A DNA stretch of 9,860 bases from Verrucomicrobiota bacterium (GTDB lineage: Bacteria; Verrucomicrobiota; Verrucomicrobiia; Limisphaerales; UBA1100), in NCBI GenBank assembly GCA_028872685.1, contig JAPKEI010000081.1, positions 1 to 9,860 of the forward strand, written 5' to 3'. Below, one piece after another: positions 1-6,653 of this stretch (its first letter is position 1; each line of letters opens with the position of its first letter). The notes below the pieces were generated by a model. That model saw only the letters and a program-made list of their open reading frames with translations. It made no database searches and was not told where the DNA came from. Position numbers and translations under genes: made by a program.

Positions 1-196
1 TGTCGATATTGGGTGTGGCGTAATGATCCTTCTCGTCCGGGTTGGCCTTGGGATAGTTGTACTTGGCGATCAGATCGCGATAAGCACTCACGCATTCCCA
101 ACCCATATCATCAGCCATAATGACAATGACGTTGGGTTTATCGGCAAAGAGCGGCAGGGCCAGGAGGACCGCAATGAGGAACAGGATTCGTTTCAT
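1..196 (-). CDS. Sulfatase C, N-terminal part only (runs off the left edge)
   Basis: Only the first 65 codons are in the window. They begin with a signal peptide (MKRILFLIAVLLALPLFA, residues 1-18), so the enzyme is probably exported. The first sulfatase block follows: PNVIVIMADDMGW at about 21-33, in which D29 and D30 match the paired Asp ligands of the active-site Ca2+. The visible part ends at TPNID, where this family continues towards the CxPxR formylglycine site. Between GW and TPNID there are roughly 20 more residues than usual (RDLIAKYNYPKANPDEKDHY). The ATG at 196-194 overlaps the TGA of sulfatase B (ATGA, 193-196). No strong Shine-Dalgarno is visible, so translation is probably coupled. 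It is the third consecutive sulfatase of the operon. The family call is firm; the substrate is unknown and the catalytic cysteine lies outside the window. Confidence 0.9.
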   Translation of the reverse strand, partial: MKRILFLIAVLLALPLFADKPNVIVIMADDMGWECVSAYRDLIAKYNYPKANPDEKDHYATPNID

Positions 197-1503
197 TTCT
201 TTTTATTGGGGTAATTGAGTTTGGTAAAAGCCGCTCGCAATGCTGCATGTTTTCCGACGAGGGGGCCAGCCACATTCTTTAAGGGCTTCTTCTCCATAGC
301 ATCCTTTTGCACGTCATAAAGCTGACCATTATTATAGAGCTTATAACGTTGAGTGCGTACCCACGCCTTGCCGCCTTTGCTCTCGGAAAAGGCAAAGGAC
401 CTCACTTTCCATTTGCTGCCTGAGAGCCCAAACAATGCGGGTGCAAAACTAATCCCATCGATCTTGTGACCTACTTTCGCTACGCCAAGCTCCGCTAGGG
501 TTGGCAACCAGTCGCTGAAGTCCACAAGGGCATCATCAGAACTATCGGCCTTGATATAACCGGGCCAGTTGGCAATCAAGGGCACATTGGTGCCGATATC
601 CAGCAGCGTCCCCTTGCCGCCTGGAACCCGCAGGCCATTACGTATGGAGTAGACGTTCTCATACTCGTACTTGCGGCCCTCGATATGACGCAGCTTGGAA
701 CGTTTGGCTGTTCCGTTGTCGCCAGTGAACAGGATGATCGTGTTTTTGCGAAGACCAAGTTGATCGATCCGACCTACGAGTTTACCCACCATCTCATCCA
801 TGCTCTCAACCATCTCGCCATAATTCATCCAGCGATCTTTCCCTGGCACGTAGGGCACCTGCTTGGGGATGTCATCGGTCACATCATGGGCCAAAGCCAT
901 GGAGTAATGGGCAAAGAAAGGTTTCTTGTCCTCGGCACTTTTCTTCATGAATTCACCCAGGAAATCCACATACAGTTCCGGGCCGTACTTGCCCTTGGTG
1001 TCCGTACGCAAACGGCCATCTTGATAGATCATCGGCTCATGGAAGCGCGCGCCCTCGTGCCAGCCGAATACACTCCATTCATCAAAACCCATGCGCGCAG
1101 GCTGTTCCGTATCTTTTTTCATCAGGCACAACTGCCATTTGCCGGCAATAGCCGTGGTGTAACCAGCCTTTTTAAGTACACGGGCAATGGTATTACCTTC
1201 CTCTGCTTTCGGGAAGCTGCCCCAGCCTGATTTCAGGCGGAAAGGGTATTTACCCGTCATCAGGCAGATGCGGGTGGGATGGCAAACGGGCATGCTAAAA
1301 CAATAATCGAAACGCATACCGCCTTTGGCCAATGCGTCGATATGGGGTGTCTTCCAACGTTCTCCACCATAGGCGCCAATCGGCTCGCAGCCGACATCAT
1401 CAGCCATGATCAACACAATGTTTGGTTGCAATACAATCTCCGGCGGCACCTTAGCGGCGATCAACGTCACGCTAGTAAGAATTAGCAACAGGAAGGTTTT
1501 CAT
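193..1503 (-). CDS. Sulfatase B, secreted formylglycine-type sulfatase with GKWQ active-site variant
   Basis: A 436-residue member of the alkaline phosphatase/sulfatase superfamily, predicted to remove sulfate esters outside the cytoplasm. A signal peptide covers about residues 1-17. Metal-binding D35 and D36 lie in NIVLIMADDVG. The modification site is C74-H-P-T-R78 followed by LMTGKYPFR; C74 would become formylglycine. K122 sits in GKW, H206 in LAHD, D262-N263 in FTGDNG, and K297 in PGGKGT. The usual GKWHLG motif reads GKWQLC here, so the His after Lys-Trp is Gln124. The rest of the catalytic set is present, so the enzyme looks functional but belongs to a divergent subgroup. The length is normal for a one-domain sulfatase. 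The start is supported by a GGAG at 1512-1515, 8 nt upstream of the ATG. The start overlaps the stop of sulfatase A (ATGA 1500-1503) and the stop overlaps the start of sulfatase C (ATGA 193-196). Confidence 0.93.
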   Translation of the reverse strand: MKTFLLLILTSVTLIAAKVPPEIVLQPNIVLIMADDVGCEPIGAYGGERWKTPHIDALAKGGMRFDYCFSMPVCHPTRICLMTGKYPFRLKSGWGSFPKAEEGNTIARVLKKAGYTTAIAGKWQLCLMKKDTEQPARMGFDEWSVFGWHEGARFHEPMIYQDGRLRTDTKGKYGPELYVDFLGEFMKKSAEDKKPFFAHYSMALAHDVTDDIPKQVPYVPGKDRWMNYGEMVESMDEMVGKLVGRIDQLGLRKNTIILFTGDNGTAKRSKLRHIEGRKYEYENVYSIRNGLRVPGGKGTLLDIGTNVPLIANWPGYIKADSSDDALVDFSDWLPTLAELGVAKVGHKIDGISFAPALFGLSGSKWKVRSFAFSESKGGKAWVRTQRYKLYNNGQLYDVQKDAMEKKPLKNVAGPLVGKHAALRAAFTKLNYPNKKK

Positions 1504-3332
1504 TGTAATTTCTCCGGGATGCCTTGGATGATTTTATCCTTGGGAAACATCATCTTCACTTCTGCCAAAACCGCTGCGCGGCCATCGGCCAACGACGTGT
1601 AGCTGACCGTCTCGCCATTGAGGTACAGCGCCCACTTGTTGCATATAAAACAAATCGCCACCTGCGCCTCATGGTCACCAAGCCGGAAGCGCAACAATAT
1701 GCCTGGGTCAAAGTGTGATTTTTCAGCATGTCGAGTGGTGGAATCCGCGTCGCTTATCAATAAGCTGCGCAAACGGCCTGCGGTTTTGCCTCTGAGTGTG
1801 CGCCCGTCACGGCTGACGGTGTAATAGAGGAAACGTTTATCGTTGGGCTCAGCATTGAGCCTGTGGGTGGTAATTTGCGGCGACTCAGAGAGCAGTTTGT
1901 TAAAAAGCTTCATGGGCGGACGTGTTCGACCCGATGCTTTTTGCTTTGCGATTTGATTTTCAAAGGACTCAACCAATTCCGATTCATCGAGCCATAGATT
2001 GTTTGCTTCGCCAATATCCTCAGCCAAATTGTAGAGCTGACCGCGCGGACCTTTCGGCACTGGCTGTACACGGCGCGGATTAGAAAAGCCACCGGATCCG
2101 AGTGAAGGGATATATTTTAACTGGCCCTGGCGGACAGCCATATGTGTTGGCTTAGTACCGGTGATGAGCTGTTGCCGTGCGGTTTCCCGTTGGCCCAACA
2201 GTACCGGCAGGAAATCCTCGCTATCCTCACCCTCGTTATCGGCCAATCCGCGTCCGGTGAGCGCAGCAAAGGTCGCCATCATATCCGTCTGGCAAATCAG
2301 TGCGTCACTTATCGTGTTGGCCTTCACCTTCCCTGGCCAGCGAACAATGAAGGGCATGCGATGGCCTGCCTCCCACGCGTCAGCTTTCATGCCACGTAAA
2401 GGCGTGGTGGCACTGTGGCCGAAGCGTTCGGTGTCGGTGTTGTACCAAACCGGCCCGTTGTCACTGGTGAAAATGACAAGGGTGTTTTTGGAGAGTTGGG
2501 TGCGATCAAGGGCGGACAAGACTTGACCCACGGTGTCGTCCACCATTGCCACAAAGTCACTGTACATGTTGTTCGTTTTGCCTCGGAATTTTTTCGTGGG
2601 CAACCACGGCGTATGTGGTGCGGGTAAAGCCACATACAGAAAGAACGGCTGCTCATTACCCTTTCGTTCCTCGATATATTTCACCGACTCCATCGTGAAT
2701 CGCGGCAACACCTCCTCATGTTTAAAGTTTGATGCAATCGGGCCGCCACGCCAAAACTCTCCTTGGATACGACTCCAACCCTCCGTATTACGGGGACCAA
2801 CTGTACCTGTGGGCGCGATCACCGCCTTACGGCCGCTGATATAATAGTACGGCACAATATCCAGCGAATGCGGCATGCCGAAGTAAAAATCAAACCCACG
2901 ATCTATTGGGCCGCCATCCAGCTGCTTGGAGTAATCGTAATTCGGACCGCCATCAAAACCCAGGTGCCATTTACCCACCATTGCCGTAGCATACCCCTTC
3001 TCCCGTAATGCAGAGGGAATTGTTGTTCGCCCTTTCTCGATCAACGCGCGGCTGCGCCAATCCAGCTTTATCCGGTGTGGATAACGTCCTGTGAGCAGTC
3101 CGTAACGAGTAGGCACACAAAATGACGCCGGCGCATGAGCGTCAGTAAACCGCATTCCCTCACGTGCCAACCGGTCGATATTATGTGTGGGGTTCTTTGA
3201 CTTTGGATTATAGCAGCGCGCATCGCCATACCCCATGTCATCAGCCAGAATAATCACAATGTTCGGCGGCCTGTCCTTCGCAAAAGCCACGAAGGCAACG
3301 AGCAAAAATCCAATGGCAAAAAAACGGTGCAT
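1500..3332 (-). CDS. Sulfatase A, secreted sulfatase with an extra C-terminal domain
   Basis: A 610-residue sulfatase counted from the ATG at 3332, chosen because MHRFFAIGFLLVAFVAFA then forms a clean signal peptide. Upstream in-frame options are ATG at 3347 and TTG at 3386; none has a good Shine-Dalgarno. The full catalytic set is visible: D31-D32 (ILADDMG), C72-V-P-T-R76 with LLTGRYPHR (C72 is the formylglycine precursor), K121-W-H123, H240 in APHTP, D291-N292 in TSDNG, and K316 in GMKADAWEAGHRMP. The ordinary sulfatase fold seems to end near residue 470 (LYNLAEDIGEANNL is the typical late motif). About 135 further residues follow (474-610), with a CFIC pair at 561-564 and a charged end. 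This tail is not part of the standard fold and I do not recognise it. The gene lies 54 nt after the DapA-like gene and is coupled to sulfatase B by ATGA. The sulfated substrate, probably a carbohydrate, is unknown. Confidence 0.93.
   Translation of the reverse strand: MHRFFAIGFLLVAFVAFAKDRPPNIVIILADDMGYGDARCYNPKSKNPTHNIDRLAREGMRFTDAHAPASFCVPTRYGLLTGRYPHRIKLDWRSRALIEKGRTTIPSALREKGYATAMVGKWHLGFDGGPNYDYSKQLDGGPIDRGFDFYFGMPHSLDIVPYYYISGRKAVIAPTGTVGPRNTEGWSRIQGEFWRGGPIASNFKHEEVLPRFTMESVKYIEERKGNEQPFFLYVALPAPHTPWLPTKKFRGKTNNMYSDFVAMVDDTVGQVLSALDRTQLSKNTLVIFTSDNGPVWYNTDTERFGHSATTPLRGMKADAWEAGHRMPFIVRWPGKVKANTISDALICQTDMMATFAALTGRGLADNEGEDSEDFLPVLLGQRETARQQLITGTKPTHMAVRQGQLKYIPSLGSGGFSNPRRVQPVPKGPRGQLYNLAEDIGEANNLWLDESELVESFENQIAKQKASGRTRPPMKLFNKLLSESPQITTHRLNAEPNDKRFLYYTVSRDGRTLRGKTAGRLRSLLISDADSTTRHAEKSHFDPGILLRFRLGDHEAQVAICFICNKWALYLNGETVSYTSLADGRAAVLAEVKMMFPKDKIIQGIPEKLQ
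1512..1515 (-). promoter_or_regulatory. Ribosome binding site of sulfatase B
   Basis: On the minus strand GGAG stands 8 nt before the ATG at 1503-1501, inside the last codons of sulfatase A. It is the only clear Shine-Dalgarno I find before any major gene of the window. It supports the ATG that overlaps the upstream stop. Confidence 0.6.
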
Positions 3333-3386
3333 GCGCAATTGAACCATCACGACGCGGGAGGAGCAAGGTGGAACCCAACAGTCCAA

Positions 3387-4298
3387 TTAATTGTGCACCA
3401 ACAATGTTTTTGCAGCATCGGCAATATTAGCACGTTCATTTTCACTCACATCGTTCAGCAGCGGCAGAATCGGCCCCGTGTCGGCGATGCCGGCCTCGGC
3501 TACGGCAGTGTGAAGGACGCGGATGGGGTTGATGGCATTGCGGAGATTTTCGAGGGGCTCGAAGGTTTGGCGAATGGTTTCGGCGGTTTCGTAATCGTCC
3601 GCTTTCAGTGCGGCCAACATTTTCATTGAGAGGCTCGGGGCGACGCATACGCAGCCGCTGGTGAATCCTTGCACACCGAAATCGCGGAGATGCACGATGG
3701 CTGGTTGCTCGCCGATGCCACTGACGATGCGTTGCGGATCAACGCAATCCACGAGCTGACGAAGATAATCATCCTGCGCAGGATCATCACGAACGATGGC
3801 GTATTTAATCCAGTTCACCACGCCGTCGTCCATCAGCGCGCGCGCGTGGCTCGGCTCGAGGTAACCTTCGAATTTGATGTAAAGCACGATGGGTTGCCCG
3901 TAGGCCTCTGCGAATTTGCGAATGCCCGTAGCGACACCTTCGGGTGTGGCGATGTCGCGTGCAGGCAACACCATCACCGTGGGAAAATCAAAATCGCGCA
4001 GGACAGCAGCTTGATCCATCGACATACCGAAGGCGGGGCCGATGGAGGGAATGACCGTCGTTTCCGCGCCGGCGTTGTCCCGCAGCATCGCCAGTGTGTC
4101 GGCGTACTCGGCGAGGGCGATGTGATAAAAAACCGCGTTACCGCCGTAGAGCAAGGTGCGAATGCCCCCATCCTCAAGATGACGAATAATCTTTGCGTTT
4201 TCCTTGTCGCAAATCTTCAACTCCGTATCACGCGCCAACGGCGGCACGGCGATGACCGAGCTGGCCAGCATCCCGGGGGTGATGGCGTTTGTGTTCAT
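3387..4298 (-). CDS. DHDPS/DapA-family class I lyase, probably 2-keto-3-deoxy sugar-acid aldolase or dehydratase
   Basis: A 303-residue (beta/alpha)8-barrel protein of the dihydrodipicolinate synthase/N-acetylneuraminate lyase family, acting through a lysine Schiff base. K165 in NWIKYAIV occupies the Schiff-base position and Y140 in IVLYIKFEGY the conserved tyrosine. GFTSGCVCVAP (211-221) matches the late family motif. The GTTGE pyruvate-carboxylate loop of true DHDPS is replaced by YGGNAVFY (51-58), so lysine biosynthesis is unlikely. The start at ATG 4298 overlaps the TGA of the dehydratase gene (TGATG 4296-4300). No Shine-Dalgarno is seen, which suggests re-initiation. Known partners of IlvD/EDD sugar-acid dehydratases include DHDPS-family 2-keto-3-deoxyarabonate dehydratase and 2-keto-3-deoxygluconate aldolase, so it likely takes the product of its upstream neighbour. 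Cleavage versus second dehydration cannot be decided. The protein is predicted cytoplasmic. Confidence 0.88.
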   Translation of the reverse strand: MNTNAITPGMLASSVIAVPPLARDTELKICDKENAKIIRHLEDGGIRTLLYGGNAVFYHIALAEYADTLAMLRDNAGAETTVIPSIGPAFGMSMDQAAVLRDFDFPTVMVLPARDIATPEGVATGIRKFAEAYGQPIVLYIKFEGYLEPSHARALMDDGVVNWIKYAIVRDDPAQDDYLRQLVDCVDPQRIVSGIGEQPAIVHLRDFGVQGFTSGCVCVAPSLSMKMLAALKADDYETAETIRQTFEPLENLRNAINPIRVLHTAVAEAGIADTGPILPLLNDVSENERANIADAAKTLLVHN

Positions 4299-6040
4299 CA
4301 AAAAATCGGCGGCTCGGGTGTGGCCGGGCCGTGTTGTAAAAAATCAAAATCGCAACCTTCGTGTGCTTGCGTGACGTGATTGATATAAAGCTGGCCGTAG
4401 CCGCGGGCGTATTTGGGCTCGGGCTTTTCCCATGCGGCGCGTCGGATTTCGAGTTCGGCGTCATCCACGTGCAGATGAATTTTTCGATTGGGGACATCGA
4501 GTTCGATTTCGTCGCCGGTTTGCACGAACGCCAGCGGGCCGCCAACGTGGCTTTCGGGTGTGAGATGCAGCACGCACATGCCGTAGCTGGTGCCGCTCAT
4601 ACGGGCATCGGAAAGGCGCACCATGTCGCGCACGCCTTCCTTCAGTAACTTATCGGGGATGGGCAGCATGCCCCACTCGGGAAAGCCCGGAGCGCCCTCG
4701 GGACCGGCGCTGCGCAGCACGAGCACGGTGTCTTTGGTAACGTCGAGTTCGGGATCATTGAGGCGCGCCTTGAGGTCGGGATAATCATCGAACACCAGCG
4801 CGGAGCCACGATGGGTAAAGAGCGATTCGGCGGCGGCGGCGGGCTTCACCACGCATCCGTGTGGGGCAAGATTACCGCGCAACACAAAGGTGCTGCCCTC
4901 GGCGGCGACGGGATTGTCCAGCGTGCGGATGACGTCGTCATCAATCAACTCCGCATCGGCGATGTTTTCGGCGAGCGTGTCGCCGTTGACAGTCACACAA
5001 TCGCCGTGGAGTTGATCGCCGAGCTGCGCCATCAACGCGCGCAGTCCACCAGCGTTATAAAAATCCTCCATTAAATACTTGTCGCCGTTGGGGCGGATGT
5101 TGGCGAGCACGGGTGTGGTGCGCGAGAGGCGGTCGAAATCTTCCAGCGAAATATCAATGCCCGCGCGGCGCGCCAACGCGATGATGTGCACGATGGCGTT
5201 GGTGGAGCCGCCAATGGCCATGTCCACCGTGATGGCGTTCTCGAAGGACTCGCGCGTAAGCAGGTCCGACGGTTTCAAATCTTCCCAAGCCATCTCCACA
5301 GCGCGTCGACCACAGGCGGTGGACATCCGGTGATGCTCGCTGACCACCGCCGGAATGCTTGAGGCACCCGGCAGTGTGAAGCCCAGTCCCTCGGCAATCG
5401 CGCCCATCGTGGACGCAGTGCCCATCGTCATACAATGACCCGGTGACCGGCCGATGGCGTTTTCGAATTTCGCCCATTCTTCATCACAAAGATTGCCCGC
5501 GCATCGTTCCGCCCAAAAATCCCAAACCGAGCTGCCGCTGCCGAGCGTCTCCTTGCCCCAACGCGCCGTCAGCATCGGCCCCGCCGGCAGAAACAGCGTG
5601 GGGATATCCGCCGAGATAGCGCCCATCAGCAGCGCCGGCGTCGTCTTGTCGCAACCGCCCATCAGCACCGCCGCGTCGATGGGATGACACCGCAGCACCT
5701 CCTCTGCTTCCATCGAGAGCAGGTTGCGGTAAAGCATCGTCGTCGGTTTCATCAACATTTCGCCCAGCGACATCACCGGCACTTCCACGGGAAATCCACC
5801 CGCCTGCCACACGCCCTGCTTCACTTTCTCCGCCCGCTCGCGCAGGTGCGAGTGGCACGTGTTCAAGTCGCTCCAAGTATTGAGGATGCCGATGACCGGT
5901 TTCCCACGAAAATCGTTGTCCGCCCAGCCCATCGCCTTCACCCGCGCCCGATGCCCAAGTGCCCGCACATCATCCGGCGCAAACCACCGCGCACTACGGA
6001 GATCATCGGGAGTTTTAAGAGTAACAGATTTCTTTTGCAT
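4298..6040 (-). CDS. IlvD/EDD-family [2Fe-2S] sugar-acid dehydratase (L-arabinonate dehydratase-like)
   Basis: A 580-residue cytoplasmic dehydratase that should turn an aldonic acid into its 2-keto-3-deoxy derivative. Three cysteines fit the [2Fe-2S] ligands: C62 (NTCHSH), C130 (GGCDKTTPA) and C203 (GHCMTMGT). E94 (MSLGE), D131 and K132 fit the Mg2+ site with its carbamylated lysine, and S482 (RMSGTSYG) the catalytic serine. From memory, the block NTWSDLN..HLRERAEKVKQGVWQAGGFPVEVPVMSLGE resembles L-arabinonate and related sugar-acid dehydratases more than the branched-chain amino-acid enzyme IlvD. The frame stays open to 6232, but family similarity begins close to MQKKSVTLKT, so I place the start at ATG 6040. 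There is no clear Shine-Dalgarno. It is the first gene of the minus-strand operon and is coupled to the DapA-like gene by TGATG. L-arabonate, D-galactonate, L-fuconate or D-xylonate are all possible substrates. Confidence 0.92.
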   Translation of the reverse strand: MQKKSVTLKTPDDLRSARWFAPDDVRALGHRARVKAMGWADNDFRGKPVIGILNTWSDLNTCHSHLRERAEKVKQGVWQAGGFPVEVPVMSLGEMLMKPTTMLYRNLLSMEAEEVLRCHPIDAAVLMGGCDKTTPALLMGAISADIPTLFLPAGPMLTARWGKETLGSGSSVWDFWAERCAGNLCDEEWAKFENAIGRSPGHCMTMGTASTMGAIAEGLGFTLPGASSIPAVVSEHHRMSTACGRRAVEMAWEDLKPSDLLTRESFENAITVDMAIGGSTNAIVHIIALARRAGIDISLEDFDRLSRTTPVLANIRPNGDKYLMEDFYNAGGLRALMAQLGDQLHGDCVTVNGDTLAENIADAELIDDDVIRTLDNPVAAEGSTFVLRGNLAPHGCVVKPAAAAESLFTHRGSALVFDDYPDLKARLNDPELDVTKDTVLVLRSAGPEGAPGFPEWGMLPIPDKLLKEGVRDMVRLSDARMSGTSYGMCVLHLTPESHVGGPLAFVQTGDEIELDVPNRKIHLHVDDAELEIRRAAWEKPEPKYARGYGQLYINHVTQAHEGCDFDFLQHGPATPEPPIF

Positions 6041-6221
6041 AAAAATGGATGCGGATTTGTAGCGGTAAAGTCCGGCGAGGGCGAGATGAAACCAATTCAC
6101 CACAAAGACACAGAGATCACCGAGATAAAAGGCAGGTGGGTTGCATTGGCCGCGAACTACCCGGCAAATTGCCAGCAGGGATGTTTGCACGGCAGTCATG
6201 GGGTTGCTAGGGTTGGGCGAT
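6041..6221. other. Divergent intergenic region between the dehydratase operon and the small-gene cluster
   Basis: These 181 nt separate the divergent starts at 6040 (minus) and 6222 (plus), so promoters for both directions should lie here. I find no convincing -35/-10 pair on either strand. The one distinctive element is the short repeat-like stretch at 6096-6127, described separately. Frames are open across it on both strands, but they show no protein family. Confidence 0.6.
6096..6127. repeat. Dispersed-repeat-like CACAAAGACACAGAG element
   Basis: On the plus strand the stretch reads TTCACCACAAAGACACAGAG and then ATCACCGAGATA. It has a rough 8-10 nt internal rhythm of ACAAAG, ACAGAG and ACCGAG units. 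From memory, very similar strings (ACCACAGAGACACAGAGA and variants, or on the other strand CTCTGTGTCTCTGTGGTGAA) recur between genes in many environmental bacteria, including PVC members. Its role is not established to my knowledge. Here it ends about 55 nt upstream of the dehydratase start. Only one copy is in the window, so repeat status rests on recall. Confidence 0.45.
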
Positions 6222-6410
6222 ATGAGCAGCATAGTTTGGCTTATTATAATTGCAGCACCATTCTATGTTGGTATCTGGTTTATACTTACCAGACACAAAA
6301 CCCGTGATGAACTGGATACTCCTTTATGCCCAAAATGCATGAACGAGATACCAAGAGGCTCAACTTATTGCCCAAGATGTAACACCATTCCATTCCCAGA
6401 CATTAGCTAA
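6222..6410 (+). CDS. Small membrane protein with a C-terminal zinc ribbon
   Basis: A 62-residue protein. Residues 4-22 (IVWLIIIAAPFYVGIWFIL) form one transmembrane helix. A short basic and acidic linker (TRHKTRDELD) follows, then a minimal treble-cysteine ribbon, C-P-K-C, ten residues, C-P-R-C (about 36-53), which should bind one Zn2+ on the cytoplasmic side if the N-terminus faces out. I chose ATG 6222 over an in-frame ATG at 6141 because the helix starts right after it. A weak AGGG lies at 6209-6212, 9 nt upstream. It stands 16 nt before the next small gene and in AT-rich DNA. Such short membrane-plus-ribbon proteins are common hypothetical proteins; no function can be assigned. Confidence 0.72.
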   Translation: MSSIVWLIIIAAPFYVGIWFILTRHKTRDELDTPLCPKCMNEIPRGSTYCPRCNTIPFPDIS

Positions 6411-6426
6411 ACTACTAAAACTCACT

Positions 6427-6612
6427 ATGAAAGACCTAGACCCTAAATCACTAATAATTGGATTCCTTACTGCTGTCCTTGTGACAGTTGCAATGGGTAA
6501 CGCCCTAGCTGATAAGCCAGTAGGTAAATATCAGATAGCGTATCATGGGAAGGAAGGGAAAATGTATATAGTTGATACAACCAATGGAACGCTTCGTCGG
6601 GGCGCGCGATGA
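6427..6612 (+). CDS. Small secreted or membrane-anchored protein
   Basis: A 61-residue product with a polar start (MKDLDPKS), a hydrophobic segment at about 9-28 (LIIGFLTAVLVTVAMGNALA) that could be a signal peptide or anchor, and a short exported part with GKYQIAYHGKEGK and MYIVDTTNGTL. From memory, a pattern of anchor, GRYQ, then a Y-V/I-DT-x-TG strand occurs in small PVC hypothetical proteins, where an aromatic residue often follows the TG turn. Here the sequence ends as TLRRGAR, which may mean it was cut short by a frameshift. The stop (TGA 6610-6612) overlaps an ATG at 6609. No clear ribosome binding site is visible. Function is unknown. Confidence 0.6.
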   Translation: MKDLDPKSLIIGFLTAVLVTVAMGNALADKPVGKYQIAYHGKEGKMYIVDTTNGTLRRGAR

Positions 6613-6653
6613 CGGAACTAGCCATTAATAAGCTAAAGAAAGTCAAAGCATGA
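6609..6653 (+). CDS. Possible 14-codon minicistron
   Basis: A tiny frame, MTELAINKLKKVKA, starts at an ATG that overlaps the previous stop (ATGA 6609-6612). It ends in a TGA that overlaps the next start (ATGA 6650-6653), filling the gap between two small genes exactly. It may be a coupling peptide, or the displaced tail of the upstream protein after a frameshift. The end KLKKVKA is basic and could be a tail. No ribosome binding site is seen, and chance cannot be excluded at this length. Confidence 0.25.
   Translation: MTELAINKLKKVKA

Noticed and set aside
685..1230. Plus-strand open frame of 181 codons opposite sulfatase B
   Set aside because: It is a shadow of the sulfatase, whose motifs on the minus strand are unambiguous.
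3333..3386. Longer sulfatase A starting at TTG 3386 or ATG 3347
   Set aside because: The extra residues would precede and disturb an otherwise complete signal peptide that starts at ATG 3332; neither start has a Shine-Dalgarno.
3669..4379. Plus-strand open frame of 236 codons opposite the DapA-like gene
   Set aside because: It is rich in His, Arg and Asp in the way of antisense shadows in GC-rich DNA, has no family motif, and lies opposite a gene with clear catalytic residues.
6041..6232. N-terminal extension of the dehydratase frame by 64 residues
   Set aside because: Family similarity begins close to the ATG at 6040; the extension includes the repeat-like element and has no conserved content.
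5684..6307. Plus-strand open frame of 207 codons across the dehydratase start and the leader
   Set aside because: Most of it is antisense to the well-supported N-terminal part of the dehydratase; no domain or signal is visible.
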